NCBI RefSeq assembly: GCF_007004665.1
Contig: NZ_ML660053.1
Coordinates: 372,001-436,000, forward strand
Source of the DNA: Denitrobaculum tricleocarpae
GTDB lineage: Bacteria > Pseudomonadota > Alphaproteobacteria > Kiloniellales > Kiloniellaceae
Length of the DNA stretch: 64,000 nucleotides
Direction of reading: 5' to 3'
Positions 23,456-33,497 of the stretch are shown one piece after another. The translations under genes were made by a program, and so were the position numbers. How positions within the stretch are numbered: the stretch's first letter is position 1; each line of letters starts with the position of its first letter. The notes under the pieces are model-generated. The model was given only the letters and a program-made list of their open reading frames with translations, was not told where the DNA came from and ran no database searches.

Positions 23456-25237
23456 ATGACGGAACACCACTTCACGATCTCTGCGCGCTGGTCGTCTGGT
23501 TGCCGGGCCATCGTCGCGCTTGGCCTTGTTGCCTCTCTGGGTTTTGGGAACGCTCTTGCTCAGGATCCACAGCCCGAGAGCGGCACGGGACGCCTCTCCA
23601 AAGAGTCGGTGAGTTCCGAGACTTTCATGGTCTCCGCTGCCAATCCGCTCGCGGCTCAGGCCGGTTACGATGTGCTCAAGGCCGGCGGTACAGCGATCGA
23701 CGCAGCGGTTGCCGTGCAGATGTTGCTCAATCTGGTCGAACCCCAGTCCTCGGGAATCGGCGGCGGCGCTTTCCTGCTGTACTGGGATGCTGACTCGAAG
23801 ATACTGGAAACCTACGACGGTCGTGAGACCGCGCCGGCTGCTGCGACGCCCGGGTATTTTCTGAAGGAAGACGGCACGCCGAAGGGTTTCTGGGAAGCTG
23901 TGGTCGGCGGCCGGTCTGTCGGCGTTCCGGGGACCCTGCGCCTGTTAGAAGTCGCGCACGGCAAGCACGGGACGTCCAACTGGAGCGATCTCTTCCAACC
24001 GGCGATCAGCCTGGCAGATGCCGGTTTCGAGATTTCGCCGCGCATGGCCAAATCGATTGCGGGAGCCCAGGAACGGGGACTGGATAAATTCCCGGCAGCT
24101 AGGGCCTACTTCTTCAATGCGGACGGCACGCCAAAAGCGGCAGGCACGGTTCTGAAGAACCCCGAATTTGCAGCCACGCTGCGTGCGATTGCTGAGGGCG
24201 GCGCCGACGTCTTCTACAAAGGCGATGTTGCAAAGAACATCGTCGAGGCGGTTCGTGCCACGACCGAAAACCCTGGGATTCTGACGCTCGAGGACTTCGC
24301 GAACTACGAGGTTAAAGAGCGTGAACCGGTTTGCATGAACTATCGGTCGCACAGGGTCTGCGGCATGGGGCCACCGACCTCTGGCGGTCTCACTGTGGGG
24401 CAGATCCTCAGTGTGCTCAGCCATTTCGACCTGCCGGCCATGGGGCCGGGGCCGGAGGCCGCGCATCTTTTCGCCGAGGCCGCTAAGCTCGCCTATGCCG
24501 ACCGTGGGCTATACATGGCCGATAGCGATTTCGTGCGCATGCCGACCAAAGGTTTGCTGGACGGGGATTACCTCTCCGAACGCGCAAGTCTGATCAAGCG
24601 CGATGGTGCGATGGGCAAAGCCGAGCCAGGAACGCCACCCTGGAAAGACGCCGCGCTGCGCTCGCCGGACGAGGATCTGGAGCGGCCGGGGACCAGTCAC
24701 TTCGTGATCCGCGACAGCTATGGAAACGCGGTCTCCATGACCACGACCATCGAGACCGGGTTCGGCAGCCGCGTCATGGTCAACGGCTTTTTGCTCAACA
24801 ACGAGCTGACCGATTTTTCCCGTGTGCCCGAGAAGGACGGCAAGCCCATTGCGAACCGTGTGGAAGGCGGTAAACGTCCGCGCAGCTCCATGGCGCCGAC
24901 GATTGTTTTCGATGGTCAGGGTGAACCGGTTCTGCTGATCGGATCACCCGGCGGCAGCCGGATCATCAACTACGTCGCCAAGACCTTGGTCGCGGTGCTG
25001 GATTGGGAGATGGATATCCAAAAAGCCATTGATCTCGGCCACTTCGTCAACCGGAACGGCGCGACGGATCTGGAACAAGGCACTGAGGCTGCTGGCTATC
25101 AAGCGGCACTCGAGGCGCTTGGTCACGAAGTCGCGGTTCGGGATCTGAACAGCGGTCTGCATGGTATTGTCATCGCAAAGGACAAATTGACCGGCGGCGC
25201 GGACCCCAGACGTGAGGGGCTTGTGCTTGGCGATTGA
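23456..25237 (+). CDS. ggt: Exported gamma-glutamyltransferase
   Basis: 593 residues from the ATG at 23456, set by GGAGG 8 nt upstream; the GTG and ATG at 23447 and 23450 are too close to it. A signal peptide ends at about residue 36 (GNALA/QDP). The processing threonine T413 lies in RPGTSHFVIRD, giving large and small subunits after self-cleavage. The motif SSMAPTIVF and GSPGGSRIINYV match the GGT active site. It acts in the periplasm on glutathione and other gamma-glutamyl compounds, releasing glutamate and Cys-Gly. It follows the cytosolic paralogue on the same strand. Confidence 0.93.
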   Translation: MTEHHFTISARWSSGCRAIVALGLVASLGFGNALAQDPQPESGTGRLSKESVSSETFMVSAANPLAAQAGYDVLKAGGTAIDAAVAVQMLLNLVEPQSSGIGGGAFLLYWDADSKILETYDGRETAPAAATPGYFLKEDGTPKGFWEAVVGGRSVGVPGTLRLLEVAHGKHGTSNWSDLFQPAISLADAGFEISPRMAKSIAGAQERGLDKFPAARAYFFNADGTPKAAGTVLKNPEFAATLRAIAEGGADVFYKGDVAKNIVEAVRATTENPGILTLEDFANYEVKEREPVCMNYRSHRVCGMGPPTSGGLTVGQILSVLSHFDLPAMGPGPEAAHLFAEAAKLAYADRGLYMADSDFVRMPTKGLLDGDYLSERASLIKRDGAMGKAEPGTPPWKDAALRSPDEDLERPGTSHFVIRDSYGNAVSMTTTIETGFGSRVMVNGFLLNNELTDFSRVPEKDGKPIANRVEGGKRPRSSMAPTIVFDGQGEPVLLIGSPGGSRIINYVAKTLVAVLDWEMDIQKAIDLGHFVNRNGATDLEQGTEAAGYQAALEALGHEVAVRDLNSGLHGIVIAKDKLTGGADPRREGLVLGD

Positions 25238-25312
25238 AACCGCGCATCTTCCGGTGCTGAATGAAGACCTGATTCGCCGTTGTCTTTGGTTTTCGAAAAA
25301 CGATCAGGCCCT

Positions 25313-26251
25313 ATGAATTCAAGTGCTGGAACCTTGTCTCTACGAGAGGTCGCGTCGGGCGGGAAGGCTGCCCTGGCCCGCGCCCTGTCGCAGCTTGAGC
25401 GGCGACCCGACGCACCTGAAACGCTGGCTCTCTTGAGTGATGCCTATCGGGCGCCCCGGGCCCATGTTATTGGTTTGACGGGACCGCCGGGTGTTGGAAA
25501 GTCAACCCTCATGGGGGCTCTCATCGACGCCCTGCGCGCGGAGGGGAGAACGCTGGGCGTCATCGCTGTCGATCCTTCCTCGGCGCGCTCAGGCGGGGCG
25601 CTGCTGGGCGACCGGGTCCGGCTGTCGCGTGAAACCGTCGATGACGGTGTCTTCGTGCGTTCCATGGCCGCCCGTGACCGTCTTGGCGGACTAGCCGATC
25701 TGACCATTGCAGCCATGGTTCTGATGCGCGCGGTGTTCGACGTGGTTCTGATCGAAACGGTAGGCGTGGGGCAATCGGAAACCGACGTGGCCAGTGTGGC
25801 CGATACGGTGGTTTTCTGTGTCCAGCCAGGCTCCGGCGACTCTCTGCAATTCATGAAGGCCGGGATCGTCGAGATTCCGCATATTGCCCTCGTGACCAAG
25901 GCCGATATGGGCAAAGCGGCACAGCGTGCCCTCGCAGACTTGAAGGGCGCTTTGTCGCTTACGGAACAGGCGAAGGAGCACTGGCCGGTGGCGGTCATGT
26001 CGGTCGCCGCGACGGAACGCGAGGGTATCACCAGCTTTATCGAGACCCTGGATCGGCACATGGCCTGGCTGGAGGAGACGGGGCGGTTGAAAGCGGCGCG
26101 TCACGCGCAGGCCGAACTCTGGCTGCGGGCTGCGGTCCGTGAACGCTTCGGACGTGACGGCTTGCGGCGTGCAGGGGATCTGAAGCTTGCAGGGGACACA
26201 TCGCCCTTCGCACGTATGGGGCAGGTGATGCCGGATCTGGCGCAGCGCTAG
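25313..26251 (+). CDS. meaB: MeaB/ArgK-type metallochaperone GTPase
   Basis: 312 residues from the ATG at 25313, with AGG 5 nt upstream; a TTG at 25280 would add 11 residues. It is a G3E P-loop GTPase: Walker A GPPGVGKST (57-65), the switch region AVDPSSARSGGALLGDRVRL, DVVLIETVGVGQSE as Walker B and base motif TKAD. MeaB guards and reloads adenosylcobalamin in methylmalonyl-CoA mutase. No mutase gene is within the window, so the partner must be elsewhere. MetH at the left edge is another B12 enzyme but uses methylcobalamin and is not a known MeaB client. Confidence 0.9.
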   Translation: MNSSAGTLSLREVASGGKAALARALSQLERRPDAPETLALLSDAYRAPRAHVIGLTGPPGVGKSTLMGALIDALRAEGRTLGVIAVDPSSARSGGALLGDRVRLSRETVDDGVFVRSMAARDRLGGLADLTIAAMVLMRAVFDVVLIETVGVGQSETDVASVADTVVFCVQPGSGDSLQFMKAGIVEIPHIALVTKADMGKAAQRALADLKGALSLTEQAKEHWPVAVMSVAATEREGITSFIETLDRHMAWLEETGRLKAARHAQAELWLRAAVRERFGRDGLRRAGDLKLAGDTSPFARMGQVMPDLAQR

Positions 26252-26371
26252 CGCTCGAAATTACGCTCCTCCGTCACGCGTAACACGAAGATTGCTGCGG
26301 GTTTTGCCGGGATAGTCTAGTCTTTGTACCGTCGAGAGGTCTTGTCAGTCTCTTTCATCGGGGGGCGAAGA

Positions 26372-27883
26372 GTGGCCGAACAACTTCATCGACCGGGTGA
26401 AGCCGCAGCAGATCAATCTCCTGCCGCCGCGCGGCAAGGGGATCAGGAGATCCAGTTTTCCGCCGAAGAACTGGGTCAAATCCTTGCGTCTCACAAGCGC
26501 TGGCTCGAAACCGATGGCCGTGAAGGAGAGCGGGCGAAGCTCAGCAATGCGTGGCTGCCCGAGGTCAGCCTTGTCGGGGCTGATCTGCGGCGCGCGCTGT
26601 TAAGCGACGCCAACCTCCTTAATGCGGATCTCACGGGGGCTGATCTCCGTGGTGCCGACCTGCGCGGCGCGACCCTCGCCCCGGTCAAGGGCCTTCAGGT
26701 GCAACAGCTCGCGGGCGCGGATCTGACCGATGCGTCACTCGAACCACAGGTCGCGAAGTTCGAGGGGCTCGCGCATGTTGCGGAAATCTCCAAGCATGCC
26801 CGCGGCGTTTTTCTGGGTGTGGTAGGTGGCTGCGTTTATGCATGGCTGGCGCTCGCGACGACCTCCGATCTGGCGTTAGTGGTGAACGCCGTTTCGACGC
26901 CTCTGCCGATCATTCAGACAGAGGTTCCGATCGCCGGGTTCTTTTTGGCCGCGCCTGTCTTGCTCCTGGGCCTCTATGTATATCTGCATATGTATCTGCA
27001 GCGTCTCTGGCGTGGCCTGGCCAAGCTGCCCGCCATCTTTCCCGACGCCTTCTCACTGGATGAAAAGGCCTATCCCTGGCTTTTGAACAGCCTGGTGCGT
27101 CTCTATGTGTTCCGCCTCACTGAAAATCGCCCGCCCCTCTGGTGGCTCCAGGTGGGGATCTCGATCGTGTTCGCCTGGGTGCTGGTGCCGCTCACGGTCT
27201 TTCTCTTTTGGCTTCGGTATCTGCCGAAGCACGATTGGCTTGGCAATGTCGGGCTCTCTCTTCTGGTTATTCTCGCCTTTTGGACCGGCTGCTCGATGTA
27301 CCGGATCACCAAAACGACACTTCTGGGCGATCAGGTTCAGGCGCGGCCCCTCACTCGCTTGCCCGAATTTGCCGTTGCGGCCGTCGTCGTAGTCATGACC
27401 TTCGCTGCCTCCTCGCTTGCCATCACCGCGCAACGCCCGATCGAGGCCTTTGGTTTCCGGCTCTATGCAGACCTTCAGGGTGTGGACCTGAAGGAGACCG
27501 TCTTGTCCGGAATCAGTCTCACCGCGGCAAATCTGCGCGGTGCGAAGCTCGAGCGTGCCGATCTGAGCGCGACGTCTTTTCACGGTGCGGATCTGCGCAA
27601 CACGGATTTGCGGGCCGCCAATCTCTCGTCCGCCGGTATCGAAGGCGCTGATTTTCGCCGGGCGGACCTCTGGTCGGCTGATCTCCGGGGAAGCGATCTG
27701 CGCGGATCTGACTTCCGAGGTGCCAACCTTCAATTTACAAGGTTCAATGGCGCTGATCTCAGCGGAAGTGACCTCACCGGCACGAAGCGCCTCCTCCAGC
27801 GTCAGCTTGAGGAAGCTTGCGGCGACTCAGCGACACGGCTTCCGGACGGGCTTACGATCAAACCCTGCGAGCAAGCTCAATAG
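26372..27883 (+). CDS. Membrane protein with two blocks of pentapeptide repeats
   Basis: 503 residues from GTG 26372 (GGGGGCGAAG upstream); the frame opens at TTG 26324. The first pentapeptide block (about residues 58-98: VGADLRRALLSDANLLNADL and so on) and the second (about residues 365-480: LKETVLSGISLTAANLRGAK and onward) would each form a right-handed beta-helix. Between them are about five hydrophobic segments (about 130-155, 175-200, 260-285, 295-312, 340-362). So the helices are carried on a membrane anchor, probably both on the same side if the count is even. No enzymatic motif. The function is unknown; pentapeptide proteins elsewhere act as scaffolds or DNA mimics. It ends 5 bp from the convergent radical SAM gene. 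Confidence 0.8.
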   Translation: MAEQLHRPGEAAADQSPAAARQGDQEIQFSAEELGQILASHKRWLETDGREGERAKLSNAWLPEVSLVGADLRRALLSDANLLNADLTGADLRGADLRGATLAPVKGLQVQQLAGADLTDASLEPQVAKFEGLAHVAEISKHARGVFLGVVGGCVYAWLALATTSDLALVVNAVSTPLPIIQTEVPIAGFFLAAPVLLLGLYVYLHMYLQRLWRGLAKLPAIFPDAFSLDEKAYPWLLNSLVRLYVFRLTENRPPLWWLQVGISIVFAWVLVPLTVFLFWLRYLPKHDWLGNVGLSLLVILAFWTGCSMYRITKTTLLGDQVQARPLTRLPEFAVAAVVVVMTFAASSLAITAQRPIEAFGFRLYADLQGVDLKETVLSGISLTAANLRGAKLERADLSATSFHGADLRNTDLRAANLSSAGIEGADFRRADLWSADLRGSDLRGSDFRGANLQFTRFNGADLSGSDLTGTKRLLQRQLEEACGDSATRLPDGLTIKPCEQAQ

Positions 27884-27888
27884 TCTCG

Positions 27889-28971
27889 TCAGAAGAGGTT
27901 GAATTGCCGCGGATCTTTGGCGGGTGGCTGGAACTTTGAGCAGTCGACCTTGGGTTCTTCCCGATTGAGTCCCAGACGCGTTGTCGCCCGCTCAAAACGG
28001 CGTGCCAGCAGATCCGCGAACACACCTTTCCCCGTCATGCGCTGACCCCACTGGCTGTCGTAGAGCTTGCCGCCACGGGCTTCCCGCAGAATGTTCAGGA
28101 TCCGTTTCTTTCGGTCCGGGGCATGGACATCGAGCCAGTCATTGAAGAGCTCCTTAATCTCGAGGGGCAGGCGCAAAAGGATGTAACTGGCCCAGCGGGC
28201 GCCGTGCGATGCCGCTTCTTCCAGGATGGCTTCCAGCTCGTGATCGTTCAGGCTGGGGATCATGGGCGACGCCATGACGCCACAGGGAATACCGGCATCC
28301 TGAAGTTCCCGAACCGCCTCCATGCGCCGGGCCGGGGTGCTGGCGCGCGGTTCCATGCGCCGGGCGAGATCCTTGTCCAGGGTCGTGACGGAGAGAAAGA
28401 CGCGCACCAGGCCCTCGCGCGCCATGGGGGCAAGGATGTCGATATCGCGGGTGACCAGATGGGACTTGGTGACGATGCCTAGCGGATGATGGGTTTCCGC
28501 CAGGACCTGAAGGACCTGTCGGGTAATCCCGAGGCGCTTTTCGATCGGCTGGTAAGGATCGGTATTCGTGCCCAGAGCCATGGCCGCCGGGCGGTAAGAC
28601 GGCCGCGCGAGTTCGACGCGCAGAAGCTCCGCCGCGTTGTGCTTTGCGACCAGCTTGGTTTCAAAATCCAGCCCAGGGGACATGCCGAGATAGGCGTGGG
28701 TCGGGCGGGCGAAGCAGTAGACGCAGCCGTGTTCGCAGCCCCGGTAAGGGTTTATCGAACGATCGAAAGGAATGTCCGGGGACTCGTTGCGGGCAATGAC
28801 TTTGCGGCTGCTATCCGGCGAAACGGTCGTCCTGAGTGGCGGGAGTTCGTCTGGGTCCGCGCTGCCCCAGCCGTCATCCACTGCCAGGCGTTCCTCGGCA
28901 TCGAAACGCGGTTTGGGATTGCCGACGGCACCACGCCCCTTTTTCGGCTTTGCTGTGATCGCTTCATCCAT
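27889..28971 (-). CDS. PA0069-family radical SAM protein
   Basis: 360 residues. The radical SAM cluster motif CxxxCxxC is C79, C83, C86 in RGCEHGCVYCFARP. The rest matches the PA0069 (Rv2578c-like) family: GLDFETKLVAKHNAAELLR, ALGTNTDPYQPIEK and MASPMIPSLNDHELE. It should bind a [4Fe-4S] cluster and SAM and form a 5'-deoxyadenosyl radical. The substrate is not known; distant relatives are spore photoproduct lyase-like enzymes. The N-terminal 50 residues are polar and basic. A single gene, convergent with the pentapeptide gene and divergent in spacing from the RND operon (79 bp). Confidence 0.88.
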   Translation of the reverse strand: MDEAITAKPKKGRGAVGNPKPRFDAEERLAVDDGWGSADPDELPPLRTTVSPDSSRKVIARNESPDIPFDRSINPYRGCEHGCVYCFARPTHAYLGMSPGLDFETKLVAKHNAAELLRVELARPSYRPAAMALGTNTDPYQPIEKRLGITRQVLQVLAETHHPLGIVTKSHLVTRDIDILAPMAREGLVRVFLSVTTLDKDLARRMEPRASTPARRMEAVRELQDAGIPCGVMASPMIPSLNDHELEAILEEAASHGARWASYILLRLPLEIKELFNDWLDVHAPDRKKRILNILREARGGKLYDSQWGQRMTGKGVFADLLARRFERATTRLGLNREEPKVDCSKFQPPAKDPRQFNLF

Positions 28972-29050
28972 GGTTCCAGATTATTGGAAGTGCAAGAACA
29001 AAACAAGAACATTATCTTTGAATTGACGCTCAAAGATATCTCATCGGCGG

Positions 29051-32000
29051 TTACTCGGCGGGTTGCGGCGACTCCGGTGTCTGACCGCTGGTCTTGCTTT
29101 TTCGCAAGGTTCCAAGCCAGCGGCAGGCGACGTAAAATGCCGGTGTGAAGATCAAGCCGAAGAGGGTGACGCCGATCATGCCGGAGAAGACGGCGGTTCC
29201 CAGGGACTGACGCATTTCTGCGCCGGCACCGCTGGCGATCACCAGGGGAACCACGCCAAGGATAAAGGCGAACGACGTCATGAGGATCGGGCGTAACCGG
29301 GTCTTGGCAGCCTGAACCGCCGCTTCGAAACGTGAGCAGCCCTCATTCTCGGCCTGCCGGGCGAACTCTACGATCAGGATCGCGTTCTTGGCCGAGAGAC
29401 CAATCAGCACCACGAAGCCGATCTGAACCAGGATATTGTTATCCAGGCCGCGCAGGTTTACGCCTATGACCGCCGCGAGCAGACACATGGGGACGATCAG
29501 GACCACCGCGAGCGGAAGCAGCCAGCTCTCGTACAACCCCGAAAGCAAGAGGAAGACGAAAACCACGGCGAGCGCGAAAACCAGCATGGCGGTATCGCCC
29601 GCAAGTTTTTCCTGCAGAGCCAGTTCGGTCCATTCGAAAGCGAAGCCGTCCGGGAGGACTTCATCCGCCACGGCCTCGAGCTTTTCGATGGCTTCGCCGG
29701 TTGAGACTCCGGGCAGGGCCGCGCCCTGAACTTCAGCCGCGGGGTAGAGGTTGTAGCGGGGCACCCGGTGGGGACCCGTGATGTAGCTGAAGGTCGCGAG
29801 AGACCCGATCGGTACCATTTCCCCGCTCTCCGAGCGGGCGCGGAGCGCGGCAATATCACGCTGTTCATCACGGTAAATGCCGTCCGCTTGCGCGGTCACC
29901 CGGAAGGTGCGGCCGAGGAAGTTGAAGTCGTTGATGTAAGCCGACCCCAAATAGATCTCGAGGGCGCTCAGGACCCGGTCGGTCGGAACCCCCAGCATCT
30001 CGGCTTTCACGCGGTCGATGTCCGCGAAGATCTTCGGCGTGCCGGTGTTGAACAGCGTGAAAACCTGTGTCAGTTCCTCGGTCTGGTTCGCGGCGGAGAT
30101 CAGACCCTGGGTCGCCTCTTCCAGAGCTCCAATCCCTCTGTTGCGGCGATCCTGAACATAGAGCTTCCAGCCTCCGGAATTACCGATGCCGCGCACGGGC
30201 GGCGGCGCGACGACGAAGGCGAAGGCCTCCTGGATGCCGCCGAGTGCGGCCTGGGCTTCACCCAGGATTTTTCCGACCGATGCATCGGTTCCTTTGCGCT
30301 CGGCGAAAGGTCTCATCGTGAAGAAGATGGCTCCCGCATTTGGCGCGTTGGTAAAGGTCGCGCCGTCGAAGCCGGCAAAGGAGACCGTGTGCGAGACTTC
30401 ATCCAGATTCAGAAGACGCTCGGAGGCGTCTTGAACCACCCTGTTGGTGCGGTCCAGTGAAGATCCCGGCGGCAGCTGGATCACCGCGATCAGATAACCC
30501 TGATCCTGTTCTGGTATGAAGCCGGTGGGCGTGCTTTGGAACTGCTGTGCGGTGAAGCCGACGAGACCCGCGTAGACCACCAGCACCACCACCGTCATGC
30601 GAACGAGGCGTTTTGTCATGGCCGCATACCCGCCCGCAAGCCGGTCGAAAACCCAGTTGAAGCCAGCGGCGAACTTACGAAATGGCCAGGACAGAATAGC
30701 CCAGATGCCTGTCGGTTCCTGTTCCTCGTCGTGCGATTTGAGCAGCAGTGCGGAAAGCGAAGGCGAGAGAGTCAACGAGACGATCATCGAGATGACCGTT
30801 GCGGTGGCGATCGTCAATGCGAACTGGCGATAGAACTGGCCTGAGATTCCCTCGATAAAGGCTGTCGGGACGAAGACGGCGACGAGGACCAATGAGATGG
30901 CGACAAGGGCGCCGCCCACCTCATCCATGGTCTTATGGGCGGCTTCGCGTGGCGACATCCCCTCGCTCAGGTAACGCTCGACGTTCTCCACCACGACGAT
31001 GGCGTCGTCGACGACGATACCGATCGCCAGAACCAGTCCGAAGAGCGAGAGATTGTTAAGCGAGAAGCCAAAAGCGCTCATGACCACAAAGGTCCCGATC
31101 AGGGACACCGGAATCGCGACAATGGGAATGAGTGAAGCTCTGAAGTTCTGCAGAAAGACAACGACCACCAGGACGACCAGTGCGACAGCCTCAATGATCG
31201 TCATGTAGACGGCATCGACGGACTCTTCGATGAATTCGGTTGGGTTATAGACAATTTCGTGGGTCAGGCCCGAGGGGAAGTCTGCCGACATATCCTCCAT
31301 TTCGGAGATCAGGCTTGCCGCCGTCTCCAAGGCGTTCGATCCGGGGCGTTGAAAAATGACAATCGGCAGGGCAGGGGTTCCGTCCAGATAGCCGAAGGTC
31401 GTGTAATCCTGCGCTCCCAGCTCGACGCGCGCGATGTCTCGGATCCGGACGGTCTGACCTCCATTGACGCGTTTGACGACAATGTTTTCGAACTCCTCGG
31501 GCGCCAGCAAGCGGCCCTGGGTTTCGACGCTGACCTCGAAGGCGCCAGGTTCCGGCACCGGAAGCTGATTGAGTGTGCCCGATGCGACCTGAACGTTGTT
31601 CTGGCGCAGGGCCGTGACCACTTCCTCCGCCGTAAGATCGAGTGCCGCTGCCCGCTCCGGATCGAGCCAGACGCGCATGGAGTAGGCGCGTTCCGCAAAG
31701 AGACGCGCTTCGCCCACACCGCCAATTCGAGCCAGCCGGTCAACGATCTGTGTGCGCGCGTAGTTGGAAAGGTAGAGCTGATCCCGAGATCCGTCCGGCG
31801 AGAGGATATGGATCACCATCATCAGATCGGGTGAGTTTTTCCGGACGTTGACACCGAGGCGGCGCACATCTTCCGGCAGACGCGGTTCGGCGATCGCGAC
31901 CCGGTTTTGCACCAGCACCTGCGCCGTATCCAAATCGGTGCCCAGTTTGAAGGTGACGGTGATCACCAGTGCGCCGTCGCCCGTGGATTCGGACTGCATA

Positions 32001-32236
32001 TAAAGCATGTTCTCGATGCCGTTGATCTCTTGCTCCAACGGCGTCGCGACCGTATCCGCGACCACCTCGGCCGAGGCGCCGGGGTAGCTGGCGGTCACCT
32101 GAATGGTTGGTGGAGCGATCTCGGGATACTGCGCCACCGGCAGGCCAAAATAGGCAATAGCACCCACAAGAGTAATCAGGATCGAGAGGACCGACGCGAG
32201 AATAGGCCGGTCGATGAAGAGGTGAACCAGGCGCAT
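29051..32236 (-). CDS. RND multidrug efflux transporter (AcrB/MexB type)
   Basis: 1,061 residues, the normal length of hydrophobe/amphiphile RND pumps. It starts MRLVHLFIDRPILASVLSIL and has the twelve-helix plan with two large periplasmic loops. The proton-relay aspartate pair is in GIVVDDAIVVVENVERYL, and the matching lysine region (GLSAKNAILIVEFA) is in the second half. It exports drugs or other hydrophobic compounds from the periplasm or inner membrane, driven by protons. The adaptor gene lies 10 bp upstream on the same strand. No outer membrane channel gene and no TetR-type repressor are adjacent, so a shared TolC-like channel must be encoded elsewhere. Confidence 0.95.
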   Translation of the reverse strand: MRLVHLFIDRPILASVLSILITLVGAIAYFGLPVAQYPEIAPPTIQVTASYPGASAEVVADTVATPLEQEINGIENMLYMQSESTGDGALVITVTFKLGTDLDTAQVLVQNRVAIAEPRLPEDVRRLGVNVRKNSPDLMMVIHILSPDGSRDQLYLSNYARTQIVDRLARIGGVGEARLFAERAYSMRVWLDPERAAALDLTAEEVVTALRQNNVQVASGTLNQLPVPEPGAFEVSVETQGRLLAPEEFENIVVKRVNGGQTVRIRDIARVELGAQDYTTFGYLDGTPALPIVIFQRPGSNALETAASLISEMEDMSADFPSGLTHEIVYNPTEFIEESVDAVYMTIIEAVALVVLVVVVFLQNFRASLIPIVAIPVSLIGTFVVMSAFGFSLNNLSLFGLVLAIGIVVDDAIVVVENVERYLSEGMSPREAAHKTMDEVGGALVAISLVLVAVFVPTAFIEGISGQFYRQFALTIATATVISMIVSLTLSPSLSALLLKSHDEEQEPTGIWAILSWPFRKFAAGFNWVFDRLAGGYAAMTKRLVRMTVVVLVVYAGLVGFTAQQFQSTPTGFIPEQDQGYLIAVIQLPPGSSLDRTNRVVQDASERLLNLDEVSHTVSFAGFDGATFTNAPNAGAIFFTMRPFAERKGTDASVGKILGEAQAALGGIQEAFAFVVAPPPVRGIGNSGGWKLYVQDRRNRGIGALEEATQGLISAANQTEELTQVFTLFNTGTPKIFADIDRVKAEMLGVPTDRVLSALEIYLGSAYINDFNFLGRTFRVTAQADGIYRDEQRDIAALRARSESGEMVPIGSLATFSYITGPHRVPRYNLYPAAEVQGAALPGVSTGEAIEKLEAVADEVLPDGFAFEWTELALQEKLAGDTAMLVFALAVVFVFLLLSGLYESWLLPLAVVLIVPMCLLAAVIGVNLRGLDNNILVQIGFVVLIGLSAKNAILIVEFARQAENEGCSRFEAAVQAAKTRLRPILMTSFAFILGVVPLVIASGAGAEMRQSLGTAVFSGMIGVTLFGLIFTPAFYVACRWLGTLRKSKTSGQTPESPQPAE

Positions 32237-32246
32237 GTCGGCTTCC

Positions 32247-33497
32247 TTACTGGGGCGCTGTCATAGAGTCCGCGGCCGCCGTGTCTTGTTCCGGCATGGG
32301 TTTGAGTTCAGGCGTTACCTTGCCGCCGGGCCGGGCGCGCTGGATGCCGTTGACGATGACCCGGTCCTCACCTGTCAGACCGTTTCTGACCACCCGAAGC
32401 CCATCAATGATTGGGCCCAGGGTGACGAACTTGGGCACGACGGTTCCCTCATCGTCGACGGTCATGACGATCTTGCGGGACTGATCCGAGAGGATCACTT
32501 CGTCCGGGATCAGGGTGGCTGTATATTCTCCCGATCCAAGCAAACGCATACGCCCGAAGAGGCCGGGCGTAATGATGCCCGAAGGGTTGTCAAACACGGC
32601 CCTGCCGCGGATCGTGCCCGAACCTGCCCCGAGTTCGTTATCAACGAAATTCATCGCACCCCTGCGGGTCCACTCAGTCTCGTCCATGAGCCTTACGTAG
32701 GCAGGGTTGTTGGCGTCGCGGGAGGAGGCTCTGCTGCCCGCCTGATTGAGACGTGCATACTTGAGAAAATCGGCTTCCGAGGCGTCGAACACGAAGTAAA
32801 TGGGATCCAGCGAAACGACAGTGGTCAAGAGAGTCGACTGCGTGGTCCCTCCGGAGACGAGATTGCCGACGTCAACCCGTGTGCTGGAGACGCGGCCCGT
32901 GATGGGTGCCTTGATCTGAGTAAATTCCAGTTCGAGCTGGGCGAGCTGCATGGCACCGCGCGCGGCCTTGAGTTCCGCAGCGGCGACATTACGCGCCGAT
33001 CGCCGGGTGTCGACCTGGGCACGGCTGATCGTCCGGTTCCCTAACAGCTGCTCACCGCGTTCGAGTTCTTTGGCGGCAAATTGCAGTTCCGCGTTTGCTC
33101 GCTCAATTTCAGCCTCCGCCTGAACCACGGCGGCTTCGAAAGGGCGGGGGTCGATGACGTAAAGCAGGGCGCCTTTTTCGACGACTTCGCCATCTCTGAA
33201 GTGGACCGAGTCGAGATAACCGGAGACTCGGGCGCGGATTTCAACACGCTCGACAGCCTCGAACCTGCCGGTATACTCGTCCCATTCGACGACCTCTTTT
33301 ACCACCGGTTTGGCAACGGTGACGGGTGGAGCGCTCGTGCCCTGCTGTGCCTGTGCGTTCGTTGTAAGTGTCGCAGCGAACGCACAGGCTACTGTAATCA
33401 GCGCAGCGCGAGCAGAAAGACGGAAGGAAAATTTTTTCTTGGTGTTTTGACCCGTGCGACCTGTGGAACGAGAAGAGGTCCAGCCGTCATCCAACAT
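32247..33497 (-). CDS. RND efflux periplasmic adaptor (membrane fusion protein)
   Basis: 416 residues from the ATG at 33497; starts at 33518 (ATG) and 33542 (GTG) are also open and the choice is uncertain. The N-terminal signal segment (LSARAALITVACAFAATLTT, cut near NAQA/QQ) has no lipobox cysteine. The adaptor domains follow: lipoyl/barrel segment EYTGRFEAVERVEIRARVSG, a helical hairpin (about 110-170) and a beta-barrel ending in GERTATL-like and DRVIVNGIQRARPG segments. It bridges the pump encoded 10 bp downstream to an outer-membrane channel. A helical hairpin of usual length suggests a TolC-type partner. Confidence 0.92.
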   Translation of the reverse strand: MLDDGWTSSRSTGRTGQNTKKKFSFRLSARAALITVACAFAATLTTNAQAQQGTSAPPVTVAKPVVKEVVEWDEYTGRFEAVERVEIRARVSGYLDSVHFRDGEVVEKGALLYVIDPRPFEAAVVQAEAEIERANAELQFAAKELERGEQLLGNRTISRAQVDTRRSARNVAAAELKAARGAMQLAQLELEFTQIKAPITGRVSSTRVDVGNLVSGGTTQSTLLTTVVSLDPIYFVFDASEADFLKYARLNQAGSRASSRDANNPAYVRLMDETEWTRRGAMNFVDNELGAGSGTIRGRAVFDNPSGIITPGLFGRMRLLGSGEYTATLIPDEVILSDQSRKIVMTVDDEGTVVPKFVTLGPIIDGLRVVRNGLTGEDRVIVNGIQRARPGGKVTPELKPMPEQDTAAADSMTAPQ

